The notes under the pieces were generated by a model, which ran no database searches, was not told where the DNA came from, and saw only the letters and a program-made list of their open reading frames with translations. A DNA stretch of 13,249 nucleotides from JBFWVD01 sp050246915 (GTDB lineage Bacteria; Actinomycetota; Acidimicrobiia; Acidimicrobiales; Ilumatobacteraceae): positions 1 to 13,249 of the forward strand of contig JBFWVD010000113.1 of assembly GCA_050246915.1 (NCBI GenBank), written 5' to 3'. Each line of letters begins with the position of its first letter. The first letter of the stretch is position 1. Made by a program: the position numbers and the translations under genes. This document shows, piece after piece, positions 1-7,694 of this stretch.

Positions 1-270
1 TTCACCGAGATGGGTCGTCAGCCGTGGATCGTGTTCGGGTTGATGCCCACATCCGCTGGCGTCTCACCCGGCACGACCCTCACCGAGGTGCTCATCAGCC
101 TCATCGGCTTCACCTTGGTGTACGGGTTCCTCGCCATCATCGAAGTCCGCCTGCTGCTCAAGACGATCCACGGCGGACTTCCCGAAATCCCACCCGCCGA
201 TGATGAGAGCACCGGGGCCGGCATGACCGGGACCACCGAGACCGAGCGCCCGCTGGCGTTCGCGTACTGA
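1..270 (+). CDS. cydA: Cytochrome bd oxidase subunit I, C-terminal fragment
   Basis: This is the last 89 codons of a gene that begins before the window; the frame is open from base 1. It matches the C-terminal end of CydA, the haem-bearing quinol-oxidising subunit of the membrane-bound cytochrome bd terminal oxidase. The visible support is the conserved GRQPW motif (about residues 5-9 of the fragment), then a segment leading into a final transmembrane helix (roughly residues 30-57, ending in LLKTI). A short acidic and polar tail closes the protein before the TGA at 268-270. cydB starts 12 bases downstream, the usual order. The quinol-binding loop and haem ligands lie outside the window and cannot be checked. 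Confidence 0.93.
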   Translation, partial: FTEMGRQPWIVFGLMPTSAGVSPGTTLTEVLISLIGFTLVYGFLAIIEVRLLLKTIHGGLPEIPPADDESTGAGMTGTTETERPLAFAY

Positions 271-282
271 GAGGGCTGCACC

Positions 283-1329
283 ATGGAACTCACCACTGTC
301 TGGTTCATCCTCATCACCATCTTGTGGATCGGCTACTTCGTCCTCGAGGGATTCGACTTCGGCGTCGGGATCCTCACTCGCCTCCTCGCCCGTGATGAGA
401 CGGAGCGGCGTGTCCTCATCAACACCATCGGCCCCGTGTGGGACGGCAACGAGGTGTGGGTGCTCGTCGCCGGCGGCGCGACGTTCGCGGCGTTCCCCGA
501 GTGGTACGCCACGTTGTTCAGCGGCTTCTATCTTCCGCTGTTCCTCATCCTCGTCTCCCTCATCTTCCGGGGCGTCGCCTTCGAGTACCGCGGCAAGCGG
601 CCCGAGGCATCATGGAGGCAATGGTGGGATCGGGCGATCTTCGCCGGGTCGCTGGTCCCCGCACTGTTGTGGGGCGTGGCGTTCGGCAACATCGTGCGTG
701 GTGTGGAGATCGATGCCGACAAGGAGTTCGTCGGGTCGTTCTTCGATCTCCTCAACCCCTACGCCCTGCTCGGTGGCCTCGTCACCACATCGCTGTTCCT
801 CACCCACGGTGCAGTGTTCGTGTCGCTGAAGACCACCGGCGACATCCGTACCAGGGCGCGGGCATTGGCACTCAAGGTCGGCCTCGCCGCGGCGGCGATC
901 GCCGTTGCCTTCCTCGTGTGGACCTACGACCAACGCTCCGACGCTCCGCACATCGGCTGGTATGTAGCGCTCGCCGTCGCTGCGGCATTGTCGTTGGTCG
1001 CTGCGCTCATCGCCATCCGCGCCGGTAGAGAAGGGTGGGCCTTCCTCGGCACCGCGGCCGCCATCGCCCTCGCCGTGGCCGCGCTCTTCGTGTCGCTGTT
1101 CCCGAACGTGATGCCATCGTCAATTGATCCTGCGTTCTCGCTCACCACGAGCAACGCCTCGAGCACGCCGTACACCCTCAAGATCATGACGTGGGTGGCG
1201 GTCATCTTCACTCCCGTCGTGCTGCTCTACCAGAGCTGGACCTACATCGTGTTCCGCCGCCGGATCGGCGTTCAGCACATCCCGACAGCGGTCGCGGTTG
1301 AACCGACGGTGAGTGGCCCAACCCGGTGA
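283..1329 (+). CDS. cydB: Cytochrome bd oxidase subunit II
   Basis: A 348-residue polytopic membrane protein, the CydB subunit of cytochrome bd quinol oxidase, which pairs with CydA in oxygen reduction at the cytoplasmic membrane. Family marks are FDFGVG near residue 24, GPVWDGNEVW near residue 50, and the FRGVAFEYR segment near residue 97. Many hydrophobic helices follow, and the length is close to that of known CydB proteins. The ATG at 283 follows a good ribosome site (GAGAGGG, 269-275) that begins in the cydA stop codon. The gene ends in TGA at 1327-1329, overlapping the GTG start of cydD by four bases, so translation of the two is probably coupled. Nothing looks damaged. Confidence 0.96.
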   Translation: MELTTVWFILITILWIGYFVLEGFDFGVGILTRLLARDETERRVLINTIGPVWDGNEVWVLVAGGATFAAFPEWYATLFSGFYLPLFLILVSLIFRGVAFEYRGKRPEASWRQWWDRAIFAGSLVPALLWGVAFGNIVRGVEIDADKEFVGSFFDLLNPYALLGGLVTTSLFLTHGAVFVSLKTTGDIRTRARALALKVGLAAAAIAVAFLVWTYDQRSDAPHIGWYVALAVAAALSLVAALIAIRAGREGWAFLGTAAAIALAVAALFVSLFPNVMPSSIDPAFSLTTSNASSTPYTLKIMTWVAVIFTPVVLLYQSWTYIVFRRRIGVQHIPTAVAVEPTVSGPTR

Positions 1330-3017
1330 AACCACTCGATCCACGTCTCCTCCGTTACGCAGGTGCCACCAAGACCTACTTGGCGGTGTCGGTGGGGCTC
1401 GGGGTGGCCACAGCCGCGCTGGTGGTGACGCAAGCTGAGTTGCTCTCGAAGATCATCGCCGGCGTCGTCGCCACCGGTCTCAGCATCTCGGCGACATCGA
1501 CGCTCATGGTGGGTCTCGCCGCGGTGATCGGCGGGCGGGTCGTCGTGGCGTGGATGCAAGACAGCGCCGCGCAGCGTTCCGCGGCGATGGTGAAAGGACA
1601 ATTGCGCCGCCAGTTGCTCGCCCACACGGTCGAACTCGGTCCACGATCGGCGGGCGAGGTGAGCCGCGCCGAGGTGGCAACGCTGACCACTCGCGGCGTC
1701 GATGCACTCGACGGCTACTTCGGCCAGTACCTGCCGCAGCTCATCCTGGCGATCGTGGTCCCCATCGCCATCATCGTTCGGCTGGCAACGGTCGATCTCG
1801 CCGCGGCGATCATCGTTGTCCTCACGCTCCCTCTCATCCCGGTGTTCATGGCGTTGGTGGGCCTGGCGACCGAGGCATCGAACGCCAAACGTTGGGCGGA
1901 ACTCACACATCTCTCCCATCACTTCCTCGACGTCGTCAGCGGCATGACGACGCTGAAGGTGTTCGGGCGGGCCAAGGCGCAGGCCGAATCGGTGCGAGCC
2001 TCCAGCGATCGCTATCGGACAACGACGATGGCCACGCTTCGCGTCGCGTTCTTGTCGTCGCTGGTGCTCGAACTGCTGGCCACATTGTCGGTGGCGCTCG
2101 TGGCCGTGAGCGTGGGGCTTCGCCTCGTCGACGGCGGGCTCGATCTGCGCACCGGGCTCCTCGTGATCGTTCTCGCTCCCGAGGCGTATCTGCCGTTGCG
2201 GATGGTCGGCGTGCGCTATCACGCAGCCACCGAAGGCATCGCGGCAGCTCAACAGGTCTTCGCGATTCTCGAGACCCCTGTCACCACAGGCGGCGACGAT
2301 CGCGATGTGCCCGATCTTCGCGACCGCGGCCAGGTGCAGGTGAGGGGACTCAGCGTGACCCATGCCGGCCGCATCGGGTTCGCTCCGTGCAACGCCGAGC
2401 TGACCGCGCAGGTCGGCGAACTGGTCGTGGTCACGGGCGCGAGCGGCGCCGGGAAGTCCACGCTGATGTCGGTGCTCCTCGGTGCGATCGAGCCCGATGT
2501 GGGAGAGGTCATCGTCGTCGGCGGCGGCCGCTCTGCTCCGCTCGCGACCCTCGATCGTTCGTCATGGCGACGACAGCTCGCCTGGGTGGATCAGCGTCCC
2601 TATCTCTTCGCCGGCACCGTGGCCGCCAACGTCCGACTCTCCGCCCCGGAGGCGTCCGACACGGACGTGCGCGACGCCTTGGCCGCGGCTGGACTGGCAT
2701 CGATATCGCCCGATCGTGTCCTCGCAGAAGCCGGTCACGGTCTGTCATCGGGTGAGCAACGCCGTGTCGCCATGGCCCGGGCAATTGTGCGGAACGCACC
2801 GTTGAACCTTCTCGATGAGCCCACCGCGGGCCTCGACGCCGGCGTCGAGCGCGACCTGCTGGACGTCATTCGCCAGCTCGCCGCTCGAAGCATCGTGATC
2901 ATGGTCTCGCATCGTCCGGCCGCCATTGCCGCGGCTGACCGCATCGTGTCGATCACCGCTCATGATCACAGCGTCGTCGGCGACGTCGATGTCAGGTCGC
3001 AGGAGGTGATGACGTGA
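1326..3017 (+). CDS. cydD: CydD-type ABC transporter subunit for cytochrome bd assembly
   Basis: A 563-residue fusion of an ABC exporter membrane domain (about residues 1-310, several hydrophobic helices) and a nucleotide-binding domain. The Walker A motif is GASGAGKST at 371-379. The signature is LSSGE at 473-477, where the canonical last Gln is Glu. Walker B ends LLDEP at 495-499, and the switch His is H529. CydDC is a heterodimeric transporter in the inner membrane needed for cytochrome bd maturation; in the family it is linked to thiol export and haem handling. The start is GTG at 1326, fixed by the four-base overlap with cydB. The position between cydB and cydC gives the actinobacterial cydABDC order. 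The CydD/CydC assignment rests on order as well as sequence. Confidence 0.92.
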   Translation: MKPLDPRLLRYAGATKTYLAVSVGLGVATAALVVTQAELLSKIIAGVVATGLSISATSTLMVGLAAVIGGRVVVAWMQDSAAQRSAAMVKGQLRRQLLAHTVELGPRSAGEVSRAEVATLTTRGVDALDGYFGQYLPQLILAIVVPIAIIVRLATVDLAAAIIVVLTLPLIPVFMALVGLATEASNAKRWAELTHLSHHFLDVVSGMTTLKVFGRAKAQAESVRASSDRYRTTTMATLRVAFLSSLVLELLATLSVALVAVSVGLRLVDGGLDLRTGLLVIVLAPEAYLPLRMVGVRYHAATEGIAAAQQVFAILETPVTTGGDDRDVPDLRDRGQVQVRGLSVTHAGRIGFAPCNAELTAQVGELVVVTGASGAGKSTLMSVLLGAIEPDVGEVIVVGGGRSAPLATLDRSSWRRQLAWVDQRPYLFAGTVAANVRLSAPEASDTDVRDALAAAGLASISPDRVLAEAGHGLSSGEQRRVAMARAIVRNAPLNLLDEPTAGLDAGVERDLLDVIRQLAARSIVIMVSHRPAAIAAADRIVSITAHDHSVVGDVDVRSQEVMT

Positions 3018-4747
3018 GTGCGCTGGTGTGGGTGTTGCGACTGGCGCGCGCCGGTCGGCGTCAACTCATCCTCGCCGCGCTGCTCGGCGCCCTCGCATCG
3101 GCTACCGCGGTCGGCCTTGCTGCCACATCGGCTTGGCTCATCTCCCGCGCCAGCCAGCATCCACCAGTACTCCATCTGATGGTGGGCATCGTTGCCGTCC
3201 GAGCGTTCGGGTTGGCCCGTGGCCTGTTGCGCTACGGCGAGCGCCTCATCGGTCATGACGCATCGTTTCGCGTTCTGGGCGATCTGCGCGTCGCCACCGT
3301 CACCAGGCTCGAGCAGATCCTCCCGGCTCGGTCCGATGATCCCCGACGTTCGCTGGCCACTGGTGAGTTGCTGGCTCGCTTCGTGGGCGACGTGGAGTCC
3401 CTCCAGGACCTGTGGGTCCGGCTCCTCTTGCCCTACGTGGGCGCCTTCATCACCGCATTGGCGACGGTCACATTGATCGGGGTGCTGGTGCCGGCGGCAG
3501 CCGTCATCCTCGCCGTGACGCTCGCGTCAATTGCAATTGCAGTACCTCTCGTGTCGATCCGACTGGCTCGCGATGCGGGCGCTCGTCTCGGCCCGCTGCG
3601 CGGGGAGTATCAGACCGGCGTGCTCGACCTCATGTCCGGGGCGACCGAGCTCGCGGTCTACGGCGTGGCACCCGACCGACTCGAGCGGCTCGAGGCGATG
3701 AGCGTGACCATGACGCAAGCGGAAGCACGGTCTGCTCGCGCCGCGGGATCGGGGGCCGCACTCACGGCGGCGGCATCGGGCGTCGCTCTGTGGTCGGCCG
3801 TTTGGTTCGGCGCCCGAGCTGTACAGGCGGGATCGCTGGCAACGGTTGGACTCGCCGTGGTGGCACTGGTCCCCCTCGCCATCCATGAGATCTTCGCTGC
3901 GCTCCCCACCGCGGCGCAGCAGCTCCCAGCGCTCGAGGTTGCCGCGTCGCGCGTTCGCGAGATGTTCGATACCGAGGCCGCCGCGAGCGAGCCCGATCAT
4001 CCGTCTTCGGCGCCGTCAGGACCGTACGGGCTGAGGGCCAGAGGACTGTCGGCTCGTTGGTCGCTGTCGTCGCCAGAGGTGTTGCGGGACATCGATCTCG
4101 ACATCGCTGCCGGTTCCACCACACTCGTTGTCGGACGCAGCGGTAGCGGCAAGAGCACCTTGGCGGCGGTCATGCTGCGGCTCCTCGATCCGAGTGCCGG
4201 CGTGATCGAACTCGTCGGCCTCGACCGAAGCATCGCCCTCTCCGCGATGGCCGGTGACGATGTCCGGGCCATCACCGGTTGGTGTGCTCAAGACGCCTAC
4301 ATCTTCGACTCGACGATCGAGGCCAACATCCGTCTTGCGCTCCCCGACGCGACCGACAAAGAAATCGTGCGCTCGGTGCGACGCGCCGGCCTGATGGACT
4401 GGGTCGAATCGTTGCCCGAGGGTCTCTCGACGATGGTCGGCGAGCATGGAGGCCTGATCTCCGGTGGACAGCGTCAACGCATCGCGCTCGCCCGGGTGCT
4501 CCTCACCGATCGCCAGATTCTGGTCTTCGATGAGCCGACCGAGCATCTCGACGAAGATGCCGCAATTGCACTTGCCCGCGACATCGTCAGCGAGACAAGC
4601 GGCCGCACGGTCATCATCGTCACGCACCGTCCAGAGCTGTTCCCAACCGTCGACAGCGTCATCCGCCTCGACGGCGGGCGAATCTCTGCAGGTTGCGCCG
4701 GTGGGTCCTCATTGGCTGACGATCGGCACCACGAACGAGCCGACTGA
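3014..4747 (+). CDS. cydC: CydC-type ABC transporter subunit for cytochrome bd assembly
   Basis: A 577-residue ABC half-transporter, the partner of the preceding gene product in the CydDC heterodimer. The N-terminal membrane domain (about 1-310) is followed by an ATPase domain. Walker A is GRSGSGKST at 374-382, the signature is canonical ISGGQ at 482-486, Walker B is VFDEP at 504-508, and the switch His is H538. The ATPase site motifs are all intact, in contrast to the slightly altered signature of the partner. The start is GTG at 3014, overlapping the cydD stop by four bases and preceded by a strong ribosome site (AGGAGGT, 3001-3007). It is the last gene of the cyd operon; its stop lies 12 bases from the stop of a convergent methyltransferase gene. 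Confidence 0.92.
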   Translation: MSALVWVLRLARAGRRQLILAALLGALASATAVGLAATSAWLISRASQHPPVLHLMVGIVAVRAFGLARGLLRYGERLIGHDASFRVLGDLRVATVTRLEQILPARSDDPRRSLATGELLARFVGDVESLQDLWVRLLLPYVGAFITALATVTLIGVLVPAAAVILAVTLASIAIAVPLVSIRLARDAGARLGPLRGEYQTGVLDLMSGATELAVYGVAPDRLERLEAMSVTMTQAEARSARAAGSGAALTAAASGVALWSAVWFGARAVQAGSLATVGLAVVALVPLAIHEIFAALPTAAQQLPALEVAASRVREMFDTEAAASEPDHPSSAPSGPYGLRARGLSARWSLSSPEVLRDIDLDIAAGSTTLVVGRSGSGKSTLAAVMLRLLDPSAGVIELVGLDRSIALSAMAGDDVRAITGWCAQDAYIFDSTIEANIRLALPDATDKEIVRSVRRAGLMDWVESLPEGLSTMVGEHGGLISGGQRQRIALARVLLTDRQILVFDEPTEHLDEDAAIALARDIVSETSGRTVIIVTHRPELFPTVDSVIRLDGGRISAGCAGGSSLADDRHHERAD

Positions 4748-4759
4748 AGTCTCGTCGCG

Positions 4760-5557
4760 TCAGTGGTGCACACTGTCCCAGCTGATGCAGACCACATCTC
4801 GGGGTGGTGCAGTGTGGTCGTCTGGAAGAAGGTGGTCGATCTCGGCGTCGTGTTGCGGGGTGAGGCACAGTCGGCGGCGGGCGAAACTGACGAGCAGTTC
4901 GCGCGGCACCGGTTTCCCTGGCGCGCCCCGTTGGTTGATGTCGATGGTGGGGTCGATGCCGAGTTCTCGGATCACCGCAATGATGTCATCGGCGGTGGGT
5001 TCAGTGGGTCGCTCGACACCGTGGAAGTGACGCCAGAGATCGTTGAGCGGACTCTGGGGGTGGGAGCGGGTGACCTCCATCACGACGCGCTTGAGGGCGT
5101 GCTGTGTGAGATCGATGATGAACTGCTCGATCGCCGCGACGTTGTAGATGATGTGGTGCGCTGTGACAACGGTGTGCCGACCAGCCTCGGGTGCGACCTC
5201 GGGCCAACGCCCGTGGATCGTCCGGTGGGGCACTCCTGCGTGGTCAGCCTGCTTGTCGAACTCGTCGAGCATGGCGGCGCTGGCGTCGAGTCCCGTGATC
5301 ATGGTCGCGGCCGGCGCGAGGGGGAGGCTCGCCGCGCCGCAACCGCAACCGATGTCGAGCAGTGTGCCGCCGCTGCCGAGGCCGGCGAGGGCATGGCGTC
5401 GCGCGGCTGGTGAGCATGTTTGATGTTGCGGCAGGAACAGTTCGGGGGGTATCTCGAACGGGCTCTGTGGCGCCTGGTCAGCAATGCGCGGGGGGATCGC
5501 CCAGCAAGTGAGCGCTGATCGCCAGCGCTCACCCGCTCGAGTGGCGTGGTCGATCAC
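4760..5557 (-). CDS. Class I SAM-dependent methyltransferase, substrate unknown
   Basis: A 265-residue protein with a Rossmann-type methyltransferase fold. The SAM-binding motif I is LLDIGCGCG at 66-74, and the acidic residue expected after strand 2 is D91 (GLDAS). The rest follows a pattern I recall from an uncharacterised actinobacterial methyltransferase family: an N-terminal RW..AL..WAIP segment, GRWPEVAPE near 117, YNVAAIEQF near 138, and LNDLWRHFHG near 171. The substrate cannot be read from the sequence. The start is GTG at 5557. It overlaps the stop of the upstream small gene by four bases (GTGA) and has no clear ribosome site of its own, so translational coupling is likely. It is the last gene of the mod transcription unit, an unusual place for a methyltransferase. 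Confidence 0.85.
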   Translation of the reverse strand: MIDHATRAGERWRSALTCWAIPPRIADQAPQSPFEIPPELFLPQHQTCSPAARRHALAGLGSGGTLLDIGCGCGAASLPLAPAATMITGLDASAAMLDEFDKQADHAGVPHRTIHGRWPEVAPEAGRHTVVTAHHIIYNVAAIEQFIIDLTQHALKRVVMEVTRSHPQSPLNDLWRHFHGVERPTEPTADDIIAVIRELGIDPTIDINQRGAPGKPVPRELLVSFARRRLCLTPQHDAEIDHLLPDDHTAPPRDVVCISWDSVHH

Positions 5558-5802
5558 GCGACCGGCCGCTTGAAGATCAGGCGCACATGCATGTGTGGAT
5601 CGAGTTCACCGTTGGCACCGATGCCGGCCTTGTTGGACGGTGGCGCCGTGACGAGCTCCCATCCGTCGGCGCCCTTCTGGTTGAGGTACTCGTACATGGC
5701 TGCAGCATCAGCCGGATCGACTCGCTGCCCGTTCTCCATCTGCGGACGCCAGTGGCCGTCGGTCCATTGGATGACGGTGACGAGGTACTGCCACGTAGTC
5801 AT
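5554..5802 (-). CDS. Small DUF4177-like protein
   Basis: An 82-residue soluble protein with no signal peptide or membrane helix. The layout resembles small DUF4177 proteins: an N-terminal W-Y-V strand (WQYLVTVIQW), a central helix ending in GADGWEL (44-50), and a C-terminal strand LIFKRP (75-80). Members of that family have no firm function. The ATG at 5802 lies in an ATGA overlap with the modC stop. It is preceded by a good ribosome site (AAAGGAGC, 5809-5816) inside the end of modC. Its own stop overlaps the start of the methyltransferase. It therefore links the transporter to the methyltransferase, and a role related to transporter or substrate is possible but unproven. The DUF4177 assignment is from memory of the family pattern. 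Confidence 0.72.
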   Translation of the reverse strand: MTTWQYLVTVIQWTDGHWRPQMENGQRVDPADAAAMYEYLNQKGADGWELVTAPPSNKAGIGANGELDPHMHVRLIFKRPVA

Positions 5803-6911
5803 GTGGGTGCTCCTTTCGTGAGCAGTGATTGGGGTTGGATGAACGCCGAGACGTCGTCGAAGACCGAGATGGCTTCTGGGTTGACGCGCACGTCGACTCG
5901 GGCGCCGGGGGTGAGGTGAAGGTCGCGCAGCGAGTCGATGCTCGCTCGCGCGGCGATCGGTACCGGTGCGCTGATGCGGATGTGTACGTCGTCGCCAGCT
6001 GCTTCAATTCCGGCGATCGTTCCGCTCCATGAACCGCTCTGCGTCGAGCCTGCATGGGCTGTCACGGTGACGTGTCGGGGAGAGACGACGACATCAACGG
6101 GCCCGTCCGGCCCTTGGCGCACTGCCGGAATATGCACGCCGGGCGCGAGTTCGATCGCGTTGCCGTGGCGATGGCCGCGGACCAAGTTGGTGCCGACCAG
6201 CGCGGCTGCGTAGCGGGTACGCGGGTGGTGCTCCAGTTCGGTCGGTGTGCTGATCTGGGCGACGCGGCCCTGCTCGAGAACGACGACTCGATCGGCGAGC
6301 ACGAGCACGTCGACGACATCGTGGGCAACGAGGAACGCGTAGCCACCGGATTGCCGCAGATGGTGATGCAGTTCGCAGCGCACCTGCAGCCGGGTCTCGG
6401 CGTCGAGCGCGCTCAATGGTTCGTCGAGCAGCAGGAGCTGTGGGGTACAGGCGAGTGCCCGGGCAAGGGCGACGCGCTGCGCCTGGCCACCGGACAAGGA
6501 GCGGGGCCGCACGTCGGCCAGGTCGGCGATACCGAACCGCTGGAGGAGTTGTGCCGCTGCGGCACGAGCCTCGGTAGCTGGAACACCGCTTCGGCGTGGG
6601 CCGTAGGCGACGTTCTCGAGCGCGCTCAAGTGGGGAAACAGCAGCATGTCCTGGAACACCATGCCGAGCCTTCGCCGATCGGGCGGCAGCCAGACTCCCG
6701 GCCCGTCCAGTGTGGTGCCATCGACCATGAGCGAGCCAGAGCTCAGCTTGAGCAACCCGGCGAGCGTGTTCAGTGCTGTCGACTTGCCAGAACCGTTCGG
6801 ACCAACCAACGCGATCGTCTCGCCCGGAGCGCAATCGAACGTCGCGTCGAGCGTGAAGCGACCGAGGTCGACGGAGCCAGCGAAGGAGAGAGTCACAGCG
6901 CCGGCCGCCAT
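5799..6911 (-). CDS. modC: ModC-type oxyanion ABC transporter ATPase
   Basis: A 370-residue ATPase that would power import of molybdate or a related oxyanion. Walker A is GPNGSGKST at 37-45, the Q-loop is Q87, the signature is LSGGQ at 139-143, Walker B is LLLDEP at 160-165, the D-loop is SALD at 167-170 and the switch His is H197. After about residue 235 comes a C-terminal regulatory region of TOBE/MOP type (SPRHVTV near 277 and VNPEAISVF near 343), as in ModC and related importers. The frame stays open far upstream, but the ATG at 6911 fits the start of the ATPase fold and has AGGAA upstream (6915-6919). It overlaps modB by 19 bases. The stop overlaps the next gene by four bases. Confidence 0.88.
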   Translation of the reverse strand: MAAGAVTLSFAGSVDLGRFTLDATFDCAPGETIALVGPNGSGKSTALNTLAGLLKLSSGSLMVDGTTLDGPGVWLPPDRRRLGMVFQDMLLFPHLSALENVAYGPRRSGVPATEARAAAAQLLQRFGIADLADVRPRSLSGGQAQRVALARALACTPQLLLLDEPLSALDAETRLQVRCELHHHLRQSGGYAFLVAHDVVDVLVLADRVVVLEQGRVAQISTPTELEHHPRTRYAAALVGTNLVRGHRHGNAIELAPGVHIPAVRQGPDGPVDVVVSPRHVTVTAHAGSTQSGSWSGTIAGIEAAGDDVHIRISAPVPIAARASIDSLRDLHLTPGARVDVRVNPEAISVFDDVSAFIQPQSLLTKGAPT

Positions 6912-7693
6912 CGGTTCCTGAGCAGCGCCAGCACGAGCACGGTCGGACCGAGCAGCAACATGCTCAACAAGATCGCCTGATCGAGATCGGTCTCGAGTGC
7001 AAGGAACGTCGCCAAGGGCAGGGTCTGCGTGCGGCCGGGGAGGTTGCCGGCGAAGGTCACTGTCGCGCCGAACTCGCCGAGCGAGCGCGCCCAGGCAAGG
7101 GCCGCGCTCGCCGCTACCGACGGCGCCACGAGCGGCAGCGTGACGGTGCGCGTCACTGGACCCGGTGCAGCGCCGAGCGTGGCCGCAGCACTCAGCAGGC
7201 GTCGGTCGATCGATCGAAAGCCGCTCTCCATCGTGATCACCACGAATGGCAGTGCGACGAACGTGACGGCCACGATCACACCAACGGTGCTGAACGGCAA
7301 CGTGAAACCGAACCAGCGGTCGAGCCACTTGCCGGCCATGCCCCGCCTACCGAGCACGGACAACAGCCCGATGCCACTCACCAGCGGCGGCAGCAACAGG
7401 GGCACCAGGACCACCGCCCGCAGCAACGAGCGCCCCGGGACCCGGTCGTTGGCCAGCAGCCAACCGAGCGGGACGCCCAATACCAGCGCGGCCACGGTCG
7501 ATGCCGTGGCGCACATTGCCGACAGCTTCAACGCATCGCTCACCCCAGGGCGGGAGAACCGGTCGGCGGCGCCGCTCCACGGCGCGCGGATCACCAACCC
7601 CACCACGGGTAAGGCCAGGAACAGCGCGGCAATGGCGCCGAGCGCGCCGAAACCCCGCGGCGTTCGCACACGGGGATTCGACGAGGTGCTCAT
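6893..7693 (-). CDS. modB: ModB-type oxyanion ABC transporter permease
   Basis: A 266-residue inner-membrane permease. Visible helices include those near 15-34, 58-82, 88-112 and 133-155. The cytoplasmic loop that docks to the ATPase, the EAA-type loop, reads AAATLGAAPG near 169-178 and is followed by TLPLVAPS. SLGEFGATVTFAGN and the region after it resemble the C-terminal part of ModB and CysT/CysW permeases. The ATG at 7693 starts one base after the modA stop, and the 3' end overlaps modC by 19 bases, so the three genes form one unit. The length is typical for ModB once the N-terminal extension seen in actinobacteria is allowed for. Substrate choice is not set by this subunit. Confidence 0.9.
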   Translation of the reverse strand: MSTSSNPRVRTPRGFGALGAIAALFLALPVVGLVIRAPWSGAADRFSRPGVSDALKLSAMCATASTVAALVLGVPLGWLLANDRVPGRSLLRAVVLVPLLLPPLVSGIGLLSVLGRRGMAGKWLDRWFGFTLPFSTVGVIVAVTFVALPFVVITMESGFRSIDRRLLSAAATLGAAPGPVTRTVTLPLVAPSVAASAALAWARSLGEFGATVTFAGNLPGRTQTLPLATFLALETDLDQAILLSMLLLGPTVLVLALLRNRWRPAL

Positions 7694-7694
7694 C

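Noticed and set aside
1272..2363. 363-codon open frame on the minus strand opposite cydD
   Set aside because: It is antisense to clear CydB/CydD coding sequence, its protein is His/Arg/Glu-rich with no family motif, and long antisense frames are expected in GC-rich genes.
6054..6980. 308-codon plus-strand frame opposite modC
   Set aside because: Antisense to intact Walker A, signature and Walker B coding; no motif and no ribosome site.
6912..7328. N-terminal extension of modC into modB
   Set aside because: The frame is open, but the added residues are Arg-rich without motifs and would lie wholly within modB; the ATG at 6911 fits the ATPase start and has a ribosome site.
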